Shown here: piece by piece, positions 17,036-23,472 of the stretch | Numbering within the stretch: the stretch's first letter is position 1 | Layout: each line of letters begins with the position of its first letter | Source of the DNA: Rhodothermaceae bacterium | GTDB taxonomy: Bacteria > Bacteroidota > Rhodothermia > Rhodothermales > Rubricoccaceae | Assembly (NCBI GenBank): GCA_013003465.1 | Contig: JABDIZ010000283.1 | Location: 1 to 26,333, forward strand | Direction: 5' to 3' | DNA length: 26,333 nucleotides | Position numbers and translations under genes: made by a program | Notes under the pieces: generated by a model | What the model saw: the letters and a program-made list of their open reading frames with translations, nothing else | Told to the model about the DNA's origin: nothing | The model's database searches: none

Positions 17036-19606
17036 CTACGCCGGGGAGACGTTCGTAGAGGTCGAAACCGGCGCCTGACTTGCAGCATCCACGGGAAGCC
17101 ACCCTTGGTTCTCAAGGACCTGGATGAGCGCAGGCAGAAAGACAAGTGCTGCCGCCATGGTTGCCCCGATGCCAAGTGTGGCCAGCAGCCCGATGGAGCG
17201 CAGGCCAGGATGAAACGACAACAGCAGTCCTGCGAAGCCGATCAATGTCGTTAGCGCCCCCACGCCCACGTGCTCACCTGTCGAGCGGAGGACGAGGCGC
17301 ATAGAGCCGGGCCCCTCCTCCCGGTAGCGATGGATCAGATGCACACCCGCATCGTTGCCAATGCCGAGAATGGCGGGCAGCACTACGAGGTTGTAGAAGG
17401 TGAGCGCGACGCCGAAGGCCTCCATCAGTGCCACCATCCACAGCAATCCCACCACCAGTGGCGTCAACGCGAGAACGGTCCAGCGGACCGACCGGAACGT
17501 CAGCCCCATCAGTGCGATGATGAGCAATGCGGTGATCCCGACCATCCGCGGGGCTTCGCCGAGCATCAGCCGCAGCATGTCAGCTGCGACGATGGAGGTG
17601 GACGCCGCATGGTACGTTTGTCCATCTGAGGTCTTCACTTCGCCGATCAGGCGAGCGAAGCGCATCGAGCGGCGTCCATCCGAGAGGCTCGCCGCTGGAT
17701 AGACGAGCACGAAATTCCCCACCTCGCCCGCCTTGGTCGTGAACGGTCGCTTGAGAAAGTCCGGGACGCTATCGAGCGGGATCGGCTCGGTGATGGTTAG
17801 TGCTTCGCGGAGCTGGGCCAGAGTCTCCGATGGGTCGAGTTGAAGGAACGGATCGTCCAGTGTGGTGCGGAGGCTGGCGAGGCGGTCAAGCTTGCGCCTT
17901 GCGCCCGTCGAATCGGTTGGAAACCGCTCCTGAAGGCTCATCACGGCCAAGATGAGCGTATCGCGACGGGCCTGTTCGCGTAGCGCACTGACCACAGCTG
18001 GGATTTCTTCGGGATGGTCCAGAAGCAAATAGGCCGGATTGCGTAGCCGCCCTTCCGTATCGAAGACCGGTCGGATGCGCTCCGCGCGGGCCTCGTACGA
18101 AGGATAGGTCGGTGCGAGCGTGCCGAAATCGTATTCGAACCGCGCCTTCGGCAGGAGGATGAGGGCGATCACGCAACATCCCAGGCTCATCCCCACAATG
18201 GTGCGTGCAAGGGGGATGCGTCGCTGGGGAGAGGTTGCAGTTGTGGAGGGTGGTGCCGCTGCCGCGTCGAGGTTCAGCAAGCGCAGGCGCTCGGCCAGGC
18301 TCAGGCAGGCAGGCAGGACGAGCAGCATAGCCATCATGCCCAGCACGATACCCGTACCGCCGATCCAGCCGAACTCGCTGAAGCCGCGGAAGTCGGCTAG
18401 TGTCAGGACGAACAGCGCGGCTGCCGTCGTCATGGCGGAGACGGCAATAGCCTGGCCTGTGCTCACAAACGTGGTCTCGGCAGCTTCCTGAACCGCCTGG
18501 CCGACGCCGCGCTCCTCAGCGTAGCGTGCGTAGAAGTGCACGCCATAGTCGATCCCCAACCCGAAGAGGACGAGGCCGAGCGTGGAGGTCATCAGGTTGA
18601 GGGTTCCAAACGCAAGGGCGGCCATGCCCCCGGTCCAGACAAGGCTCATCAGCAGCGGGAAGCCGAGTACCAGCACGAGTACGGGCGAGCGGACCAGCGC
18701 CCCCAAGAATCCGCGGACGCTTCCGCCCCGTGCCTGCGCGGTTTTGTAGAGGAAGTAGAGCAGCACCACCAACAGTACGGCGCTCACCCCGGCGCCGAAC
18801 GACTGCTGCACATCATCCGAGATGGCGCGGATCTCCACACTCTGTCGTAGCAGGCGTCCCGCAGTTGTCACCTCCATTTGCGGATGGAACGACGACGGGC
18901 CCATCGCCACGATCAGGCTGTCGAGGTCGCGGTAGAGTGCCTCAATGAATCCCACGTTGGTCTGAGAGCCTGCCGGGTAGAAGCGAAGCCCCAGCACCGT
19001 AGAGTCGGGGCTGATGGGGTATTCGCGGAGTCCAGCGGCGTTGAGGCGTTGCTGGATCTGCTCCGGTGTGGGACCAGACGGGATCGCCGTGCCTGCAGAG
19101 TCGCCATCCGCTAGGCGCCGGATGGCCGCAGCCTGCGCTTCGACAAACTGCTCCAGGCTATCGAGCTCCACATAGGTCGCGAAGTAGGCCGCATTTTGTT
19201 CGATGAACCGGAGATCGCGGCGGTAGTCCACCCGAGTGAAAAACGGTTCTCCCACTTCGGAGCGCCGTAACGCCATCGCGCGTGGGATAAGCGCCTCGGC
19301 AAAGGCTTTGTTTGCCTCGAGCGAGGGGCTCTCGATGCCAACATCGGTCGTGCTTTCTGCGCCTACCTCATCACGGAGGCGCTCAATGGCCTGGACACTG
19401 GGGTAGTCGGAGGGGAGCAAGTTTGCCAGGTCCGTATCGATCCCTAGTGTCCGGGCCTGCCACCCTGCTACGACGGTCAGCACGAGCGCAGCCCCGAGTA
19501 CCACGGAGGGGTGGCGCACGGCGAAGCGCAGGAGCGGGAGAAGAGCCTGAAAGAGGCGATCCACGGAAGTAGAAAAACGAGCGGCATCTCGTACGCTGCG
19601 CAACAT
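17036..19606 (-). CDS. RND/MMPL-family exporter (HAE3/HpnN-like)
   Basis: Proton-driven inner-membrane exporter, 856 aa, with two homologous halves. Each has one helix (RHPSVVLGAALVLTVVAGW at about 31-49 in the first), a large periplasmic loop, then five helices. The TM4-region motifs are LFGLGIDYGVHFYARYAEE (about 348-366) in the first half and ILGIGNDAGVHLIHRYREE in the second, matching MMPL/HAE3 transporters that move lipids or hopanoids rather than drugs. Length and motif pattern recall HpnN, but no hopanoid genes are visible here. The cytoplasmic loop between the halves is acceptable for the family. The start is ATG 19606 (MLRSVRDAARF) rather than the GTG at 19651. It lies near glycosyltransferases and a candidate flippase, so glycolipid export is plausible inference. 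A parS-like site is 70 bp upstream. Confidence 0.88.
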   Translation of the reverse strand: MLRSVRDAARFSTSVDRLFQALLPLLRFAVRHPSVVLGAALVLTVVAGWQARTLGIDTDLANLLPSDYPSVQAIERLRDEVGAESTTDVGIESPSLEANKAFAEALIPRAMALRRSEVGEPFFTRVDYRRDLRFIEQNAAYFATYVELDSLEQFVEAQAAAIRRLADGDSAGTAIPSGPTPEQIQQRLNAAGLREYPISPDSTVLGLRFYPAGSQTNVGFIEALYRDLDSLIVAMGPSSFHPQMEVTTAGRLLRQSVEIRAISDDVQQSFGAGVSAVLLVVLLYFLYKTAQARGGSVRGFLGALVRSPVLVLVLGFPLLMSLVWTGGMAALAFGTLNLMTSTLGLVLFGLGIDYGVHFYARYAEERGVGQAVQEAAETTFVSTGQAIAVSAMTTAAALFVLTLADFRGFSEFGWIGGTGIVLGMMAMLLVLPACLSLAERLRLLNLDAAAAPPSTTATSPQRRIPLARTIVGMSLGCCVIALILLPKARFEYDFGTLAPTYPSYEARAERIRPVFDTEGRLRNPAYLLLDHPEEIPAVVSALREQARRDTLILAVMSLQERFPTDSTGARRKLDRLASLRTTLDDPFLQLDPSETLAQLREALTITEPIPLDSVPDFLKRPFTTKAGEVGNFVLVYPAASLSDGRRSMRFARLIGEVKTSDGQTYHAASTSIVAADMLRLMLGEAPRMVGITALLIIALMGLTFRSVRWTVLALTPLVVGLLWMVALMEAFGVALTFYNLVVLPAILGIGNDAGVHLIHRYREEGPGSMRLVLRSTGEHVGVGALTTLIGFAGLLLSFHPGLRSIGLLATLGIGATMAAALVFLPALIQVLENQGWLPVDAASQAPVSTSTNVSPA

Positions 19607-19675
19607 CGGCAGATTCAGGGGCCGTAGCGCTCCGTGCTGATGGAGATCCACACAAATCCACCGCTTTCCACAGCT

Positions 19676-19695
19676 GGCGTTTCACGTGAAACGCC
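19676..19695. promoter_or_regulatory. parS-like ParB binding site (copy 1)
   Basis: A perfect 20-bp palindrome ggcgtttcacgtgaaacgcc containing the 14-bp core GTTTCACGTGAAAC of the widely conserved bacterial parS consensus TGTTTCACGTGAAACA; only the outermost pair differs (C/G instead of T/A). It is intergenic, between the RND gene start and the ChrA gene end, and identical to the copy at 24458-24477. Confidence 0.85.
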
Positions 19696-19763
19696 GTGGA
19701 TGCAGAGCGCGGCCTCTGTAAAGCCCCTGTTGAATCCAGGTCAATTCCCAGGATAGGGCCGGT

Positions 19764-20963
19764 TCAGATCGTGCCAAGCGCCCACGAGCCAAGCCAGCCC
19801 ACGCCGGCGCCGCCCAGCACGAGCCACGCGGCGTTGACCTTGTAGCGTAGGGCGAGTACGGCCGCCACGAGGAAGATGCCCCACGTCAGCGGACTGATCA
19901 GCACGTTGCGCCCGAGTTGCAGGGTAACGACCGCCATCAGGGCAACAGCGCTCACATTGATGGCATCGAGGAAGGCGGCTGTCCATCTCGACTTCCGCAG
20001 GCGCGGTACGATGGGATGCAAAATGCCCACGAACATGAACGATGGGAGGAAGATGGCGAGCGTGGCGACGATGGCGCCCGGCACGCCCGCCAGCACGTAG
20101 CCGATGAAGGTGGCCGTCGTCAGGACGGGGCCAGGCGTGAACTGCCCGATGGCAATGGCGTCGAGGAGCTGCTGCTGCGTCAGCCAGCCGTAGCCGTCCA
20201 CGAGATCACCCTCCAGGAAGGCGATCAGGACGTAGCCGCTCCCGTAGAGCACCGCGCCGACCTTCAGGAAGAAGAGGCCGAGCTTCCAGAGCGAGACGCC
20301 GCCTGCTACGCCTGTGGCCCCGGCCGCGGCCGGTTGGGCCAGCAAGAGTAGCCCGGCTTTCTTGGGTGAGAGGGCGGGTCCCTGGGGGGACGCAGCCGTG
20401 CCGTTCGTTCCGTCATGGCCGAGCAGGACCAGAACGAGCATCCCCACCACCCCGCCGATCAGCAGCGCGGGGACTTCGCTCACGCCGAGCAGGAGTGCCG
20501 CCGACACCGCCACGCCGAGTCCGGCCAGGAGCGCCGATTTGACCGCCTTCTTGCCGAGGCGCCACAGCGCGCCGAGGATCACGGCCATTACGGCCGGTTT
20601 GATGCCTAGCAGGAAAGGCTCGACGGCAGGGAGCGTCCCGAACTCGACGTAGGCCCACGCGAAGAGGCCGGTCAGGAGCGCCGCCGGGAAGATGAACGAG
20701 CCGCCTGCCACGAACAGGCCGGGCCATCCGGCCCGTGCATAGCCGACGTGCATCGTCATCTCGGTCGAGTTGGGACCGGGGATGAGGTTCGTGGCGCCGA
20801 TCAGGTCGAGGAAGTGCTGGCGGTCGATCCAGCCGCGCCGCTCAATGACCTCGTCTTCCATCATGGCAATGTGGGCGGCGGGGCCGCCGAAGCCGATGAC
20901 GCCGAGTTTGAAGAAGAGGCGGGCGAGCTCCCCGAGGCGGCCGGGGCGAGAGGCGTCAAGCAT
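19764..20963 (-). CDS. chrA: Chromate-transporter (CHR) family protein, two-domain ChrA type
   Basis: Membrane transporter of the CHR family, known mainly for chromate efflux; about 399 aa, the normal long-chain form with two CHR domains. N-terminal domain: FFKLGVIGFGGPAAHIAMMEDEV, RRGWIDRQHFLDLIG, TNLIPGPNSTEMTMHVGY. C-terminal domain: FLKVGAVLYGSGYVLIAFLE, WLTQQQLLDAIAIGQFTPGPVLTTATFIGY. Around ten hydrophobic helices are visible, with a short glycine/alanine-rich cytoplasmic loop between the halves (HDGTNGTAASPQGPALSPKKAG). The start is ATG 20963 (MLDASRPGRLG); the longer frame to 21323 overlaps the divergent oxidoreductase gene and is rejected. Divergent from that gene across an 84-bp gap. 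The actual anion is not proven by sequence. Confidence 0.92.
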   Translation of the reverse strand: MLDASRPGRLGELARLFFKLGVIGFGGPAAHIAMMEDEVIERRGWIDRQHFLDLIGATNLIPGPNSTEMTMHVGYARAGWPGLFVAGGSFIFPAALLTGLFAWAYVEFGTLPAVEPFLLGIKPAVMAVILGALWRLGKKAVKSALLAGLGVAVSAALLLGVSEVPALLIGGVVGMLVLVLLGHDGTNGTAASPQGPALSPKKAGLLLLAQPAAAGATGVAGGVSLWKLGLFFLKVGAVLYGSGYVLIAFLEGDLVDGYGWLTQQQLLDAIAIGQFTPGPVLTTATFIGYVLAGVPGAIVATLAIFLPSFMFVGILHPIVPRLRKSRWTAAFLDAINVSAVALMAVVTLQLGRNVLISPLTWGIFLVAAVLALRYKVNAAWLVLGGAGVGWLGSWALGTI

Positions 20964-21047
20964 GGGTGAGCGGGTGCAACCTGAAGAAGGATCGGGGGTA
21001 GAGAGAGGCGCACCTCCTACCCCACTCTGCATCGTTCCGGTTTCCCG

Positions 21048-21521
21048 ATGGAAGCGCCCTCGCCCGCAGATAACAGGATCTCGCCCGATCTCGACCTCCA
21101 TGCGCATCCGGTTATCCTCTTCGATGGGGTGTGCAACCTGTGCAGCGCCTCGGTCACGTTCATCATGGACCGCGATCCTGAGGCCGTTTTTCGCTTCGCA
21201 CCGCTTCAGTCCGATGTCGGGCAGGCGCTGACAGCCCAATGCGGCATCGATACGGCACAGGTGGACTCGATTGTGTTGGTGGAGGGCGACCGGTGTTTTG
21301 TACGCTCCACGGCGGCGCTCCACATCGCGCGGCGGCTGGATGGGCTGTGGCCGGTGCTCTACGCGCTCATCGCCATTCCGGAGGCCCTGCGCGATGTGGT
21401 GTACGACATCATTGCGGTCAACCGCTACCGCTGGTTCGGGAAGAAGGAGACGTGCCGCCTGCCGACGCCGGAGGACCGTGCCCGTTTTCTGGACTACGAG
21501 CTGCCGGAGGCTGTCGCCTGA
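21048..21521 (+). CDS. DCC (DUF393) family thiol-disulfide oxidoreductase
   Basis: A small 157-aa protein with the hallmark of the family, VILFDGVCNLCSASVTFIMDRD, where the CxxC (CNLC) follows the DG motif. The rest also fits: FRFAPLQSDVGQAL, a strand-helix pair with FVRSTAALHIARRLDG, LPEALRD-like IPEALRDVVYDIIAVNRYRWFGKKETCRLP, and a short C-terminal tail. No signal peptide, so probably cytosolic; the precise substrate is unknown for the family. Start ATG 21048, leader tttcccg without Shine-Dalgarno. The MaoC-like gene begins 42 bp after the stop, so they may be cotranscribed. Divergent from the ChrA-type transporter. Confidence 0.9.
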   Translation: MEAPSPADNRISPDLDLHAHPVILFDGVCNLCSASVTFIMDRDPEAVFRFAPLQSDVGQALTAQCGIDTAQVDSIVLVEGDRCFVRSTAALHIARRLDGLWPVLYALIAIPEALRDVVYDIIAVNRYRWFGKKETCRLPTPEDRARFLDYELPEAVA

Positions 21522-21563
21522 ACGGGTATCTTGCGCCTCCGCTCACCCTCCCTCCCGTTCCGC

Positions 21564-21980
21564 ATGGCGCACACCTACGACTCGCTCCAGGTCGGCGATA
21601 GCTTCAAATGGACCCGCGTGATCACCCCTGCCGATATCCAGGGTTTTGCCGATGTGACCGGCGACGACAACCCACTTCACCTGGATGCGGAGTACGCCGC
21701 CCAAACCGATTTCGGCCGCCCCGTGGCGCACGGCCTCTACATCCTGGGGCTCGCCTCCAAAGTCCTCGGCCGCGATTTCCCGGGGCACGGCTCGGTGGCA
21801 GTCTCGCTCTCGGCCAAATTCCTCCGCCCTGTGCCCGTGGGCGAGGAAGTGACGGTTGAGGTGAAGGTGGCCGAGAAGCTGGAGCGGTTCAAGCACGTCC
21901 GCATCCGGCTCTACGCCTACGTGAACGGCAAGATGGCCGTAGGCGGCGAGGCGGTGGTGATTCCTCCGGCCGGAGAATGA
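21564..21980 (+). CDS. MaoC-like hotdog-fold dehydratase
   Basis: A 138-aa protein with the (R)-specific enoyl-CoA hydratase signature: SLQVGDSFKWTRVITPADIQGFADVTGDDNPLHLD, where D and H of DDNPLHLD are the catalytic pair, then FGRPVAHGLYILGL, KFLRPVPVGEEVTVEVKV and a final strand VGGEAVVIPP. It probably hydrates 2-enoyl-CoA (or the ACP thioester) in fatty-acid or polyhydroxyalkanoate metabolism; related FapR-like or thioesterase functions cannot be excluded. Start ATG 21564 (MAHTYDSLQVG); the frame extends 11 codons upstream to 21531 without conserved sequence. Likely cotranscribed with the DCC gene. Confidence 0.9.
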   Translation: MAHTYDSLQVGDSFKWTRVITPADIQGFADVTGDDNPLHLDAEYAAQTDFGRPVAHGLYILGLASKVLGRDFPGHGSVAVSLSAKFLRPVPVGEEVTVEVKVAEKLERFKHVRIRLYAYVNGKMAVGGEAVVIPPAGE

Positions 21981-22099
21981 CTCCATAATCCATACGAAAG
22001 GCCTCCATCGGAGGGTGGCAGCGCAAACGGGTGCGCAGGATCCTCGAAGCAGTGCCCGTTTGTCTTGAAACAGCCCTCACTTGTCTCCACTAAGGCCTC

Positions 22100-22138
22100 C
22101 TGAGCTGTGAACCTGAGCTGTGAACCTGAGCTGTGAAA
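22100..22138. repeat. 13-bp tandem repeat, three copies
   Basis: Unit ctgagctgtgaac at 22100-22112 and 22113-22125, and ctgagctgtgaaa at 22126-22138 (one mismatch, last base). Head to tail without spacers, in non-coding sequence. Confidence 0.95.
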
Positions 22139-22202
22139 CAGCGCACGTGCGCCTCAACGAAGGGCTTCTAGGTGAAGAAGTCTGGTAAGTAGTGTACGTT
22201 GA

Positions 22203-22264
22203 GCATAGACTATGCGGAATGAGTCCGGTGTCGCTCCATGTGCTACGCGGACTCATTCCGCATA
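22203..22264. repeat. 17-bp perfect inverted repeat with overlapping alternative hairpin
   Basis: Arms 22211-22227 (tatgcggaatgagtccg) and 22248-22264 (cggactcattccgcata) pair perfectly around a 20-nt loop. A second hairpin GCATAG-A-CTATGC (22203-22215) shares the first five bases of the left arm, so the two cannot fold together. Located 26 bp before the start of the EF-Tu-domain gene, without a following T-run. Confidence 0.9.
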
Positions 22265-22289
22265 TTGACTGGTTACACGGCCTGGTGCC

Positions 22290-22640
22290 ATGAAGCCACT
22301 GCCGTATAAGCGTCCACCGAAGCCGCCCGACTTCGAGGCGACGGTCTCGGTGGTCCCCACCGAAGAAGGTGGCCGCCGCTCCCCCGCCTTCTCCGGCTAC
22401 CGCCCCAGCCACGATTTCGGCCGCTCCGACGGGCTCAACGACGCTCAGCACGAGTACCCCGACGACGACCTCCTCCACCCGGGCGAGACGGGGCGGGCGC
22501 TGCTCCGGCTCCTCGCCCCGGACCTCCAGCATGGGCGGCTCTTCGAGGGCATGACCTTCACGGTCCAGGAAGGTAGTCGGATCGTCGGCTACGGCATGGT
22601 CACGCGTATCCACAACGAAGCCCTGCGGAGGGCCGTGTAA
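22290..22640 (+). CDS. Stand-alone EF-Tu domain III-like protein
   Basis: A 116-aa protein. After a proline/lysine-rich N-terminus of about 12 residues, the sequence follows the C-terminal beta-barrel of elongation factor Tu: FEATVSVVPTEEGGRRSPAFSGYRPSHDF corresponds to the EF-Tu stretch AEVYVLSKDEGGRHTPFF.GYRPQF, HPGETGRALLRLLAP to the MPGDN..M.V.L region, and FEGMTFTVQEGSRIVGYGMVTRI to the final RFAIREGGRTVGAGVV. There is no GTPase domain. In EF-Tu this domain contacts tRNA and EF-Ts; what it does alone is unknown. Start ATG 22290; stop 22638-22640. A long inverted repeat lies just upstream. I have seen similar short proteins in Bacteroidota (recollection, not searched). Confidence 0.82.
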   Translation: MKPLPYKRPPKPPDFEATVSVVPTEEGGRRSPAFSGYRPSHDFGRSDGLNDAQHEYPDDDLLHPGETGRALLRLLAPDLQHGRLFEGMTFTVQEGSRIVGYGMVTRIHNEALRRAV

Positions 22641-22675
22641 CCCGGCGTTGCACACCGACCTCGGGCTTTACCGCC

Positions 22676-22706
22676 TTGCTCGCCTCAGCCGCAGCATCTA
22701 CTTTCG
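22676..22706 (+). promoter_or_regulatory. Candidate Bacteroidota-type promoter
   Basis: TTG at 22676-22678 and TACTTTCG at 22699-22706 (7 of 8 to TAnnTTTG) are separated by 20 bp, the usual spacing of the Bacteroidota -33/-7 boxes. They lie about 75 bp before the ATG of the hypothetical gene at 22781 and just after the stop of the EF-Tu-domain gene. Confidence 0.35.
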
Positions 22707-22780
22707 CTCACACCACCGCCGCATTGCCCTCGACGAGTGAACGCCCAGTCGTTCTGCGCCCTAACCACTCGAACTCCACG

Positions 22781-23155
22781 ATGCCAACCACTTCTGGTCC
22801 CTCCAGTCCGGGCGAGGCGTTCGAGCGCGCGAAGGACGCTATGGCCCGGGGCGATTGGAACGCCTTCTACGCAACCCTCGACCAGCAGGACCTCCTGACT
22901 CTCCTGCGGAACGGGCTCACCTCCGTGGTCAGCCACGGCCACGTCGATGAGGCGTTCAGGGAGGTTTGTGCGCACGCAGGTTACCCCCTCGATTCTGTAG
23001 AGGACGCGCTCACGCAGATGGGAGTGGCTGTGCAGAGCGGCGAGGACGTGCAGGTGTGGGCGAAAGAATACAGGGCTCGGATGGATCGGGGCTTCCGAGT
23101 TGTCGCGGACCTCCCCGTGTTCGCCGCCGAGGTCGAGCGCCACTTCCGGCGGTGA
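22781..23155 (+). CDS. Hypothetical protein, probably the N-terminal part of an interrupted gene
   Basis: The ATG at 22781 opens a 124-aa frame: a short polar tail (MPTTSGPSSPG), then helices EAFERAKDAMARGDWNAFYATLDQQDLLTLLRNGL, EAFREVCAHAGY, VEDALTQMGVAVQSGEDVQVWAKEYRARMDRGF and FAAEVERHFRR, where it stops at TGA 23153-23155. The opening 'helix, GDWxAFYxxLD' resembles the start of NTF2-like/SnoaL-type small domains, which have a beta-sheet after the helices; that sheet is missing here but appears in the same frame after the stop (see 22781-23338). The frame extends upstream to 22676 without conserved sequence. No signal peptide or membrane helix. Function unknown. Confidence 0.65.
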   Translation: MPTTSGPSSPGEAFERAKDAMARGDWNAFYATLDQQDLLTLLRNGLTSVVSHGHVDEAFREVCAHAGYPLDSVEDALTQMGVAVQSGEDVQVWAKEYRARMDRGFRVVADLPVFAAEVERHFRR

Positions 23156-23338
23156 TGCGGGGGCGGCTCGGTCTCGGCGAGCCTCTTCGAAGGGGAAAGC
23201 CTGCGCGACGTTGAGATAGACGGGGACCGAGCATGGGGGGTGCGCCACGATGCGAGAGGCGAGGGGGATCCGATAGGGTTCGTCCGCAAGCACGACACTT
23301 GGTATGTCCGGCTTCTCGCTCGCAGAAGGCAGCGCTGA
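22781..23338 (+). pseudogene. Same gene read through an in-frame TGA: likely full-length form
   Basis: After the TGA at 23153-23155 the same frame stays open for 60 more codons to TGA 23336-23338 and reads CGGGSVSASLFEGESL, RDVEIDGDRAWGVRHDARGEG, DPIGFVRKHDTWYVRLLA. This looks like real protein: a strand pattern with 'EIDGDRAWGV' and a closing 'IGFVRKHDTWYVRLLA' typical of the end of NTF2-like domains. The whole would be about 185 codons. A single substitution (for example CGA to TGA) would explain the break; a sequencing error is equally possible, and programmed readthrough less so. Whether the gene is broken in the living organism cannot be told from one sequence. Confidence 0.55.
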
Positions 23339-23368
23339 GGACAAGCGCGGTCGCAGAAGGCGGCGCTG
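23320..23368. repeat. 18-bp imperfect direct repeat
   Basis: tcgcagaaggcagcgctg (23320-23337) and tcgcagaaggcggcgctg (23351-23368) differ at one base. The first copy forms the very end of the interrupted gene; the second is in the 134-bp gap before the glutaminase gene. Confidence 0.85.
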
Positions 23369-23431
23369 CAGGCCAACCGCATGCGTGTTGCGCCTATTGC
23401 CTCATTCGGGCCGCGTCATGGATCTTGCAGG

Positions 23432-23446
23432 GGCCGACCGTCGGCC
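23432..23446. promoter_or_regulatory. Palindrome before the glutaminase start, possible operator or hairpin
   Basis: GGCCGAC-C-GTCGGCC, two perfect 7-bp arms around one base, 26 bp before the preferred ATG (23473) of glsA. It could be an operator or an mRNA hairpin; there is no independent support. Confidence 0.25.
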
Positions 23447-23472
23447 TCCACATGCTCCGAATCCGCCTGCCT

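Larger units (their letters stand above)
21981..22289. other. Repeat-rich non-coding gap between the MaoC-like gene and the EF-Tu-domain gene
   Basis: No protein is supported in these 309 bases. They contain a small CCTCC-ATC-GGAGG hairpin (22002-22014), an 8-bp inverted repeat CAAACGGG/CCCGTTTG (22024-22031 and 22055-22062), possibly the end of the maoC transcript, a 13-bp triplet tandem repeat (22100-22138) and a large inverted repeat (22211-22264). Confidence 0.7.

Noticed and set aside
19644..19672. Three DnaA-box-like 9-mers next to the first parS site
   Set aside because: They match TTATCCACA at only 6-7 of 9 positions and there is no AT-rich unwinding region, so an origin is not supported.
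22077..22655. 192-codon frame on the minus strand covering the repeats
   Set aside because: Antisense to the EF-Tu-domain gene and spans the inverted and tandem repeats; its C-terminal half is low-complexity with no family signal.
23153..23158. TGA followed by TGC as a selenocysteine-cysteine pair
   Set aside because: No clear SECIS-like hairpin at the right distance and no redox family match; a point mutation is simpler.
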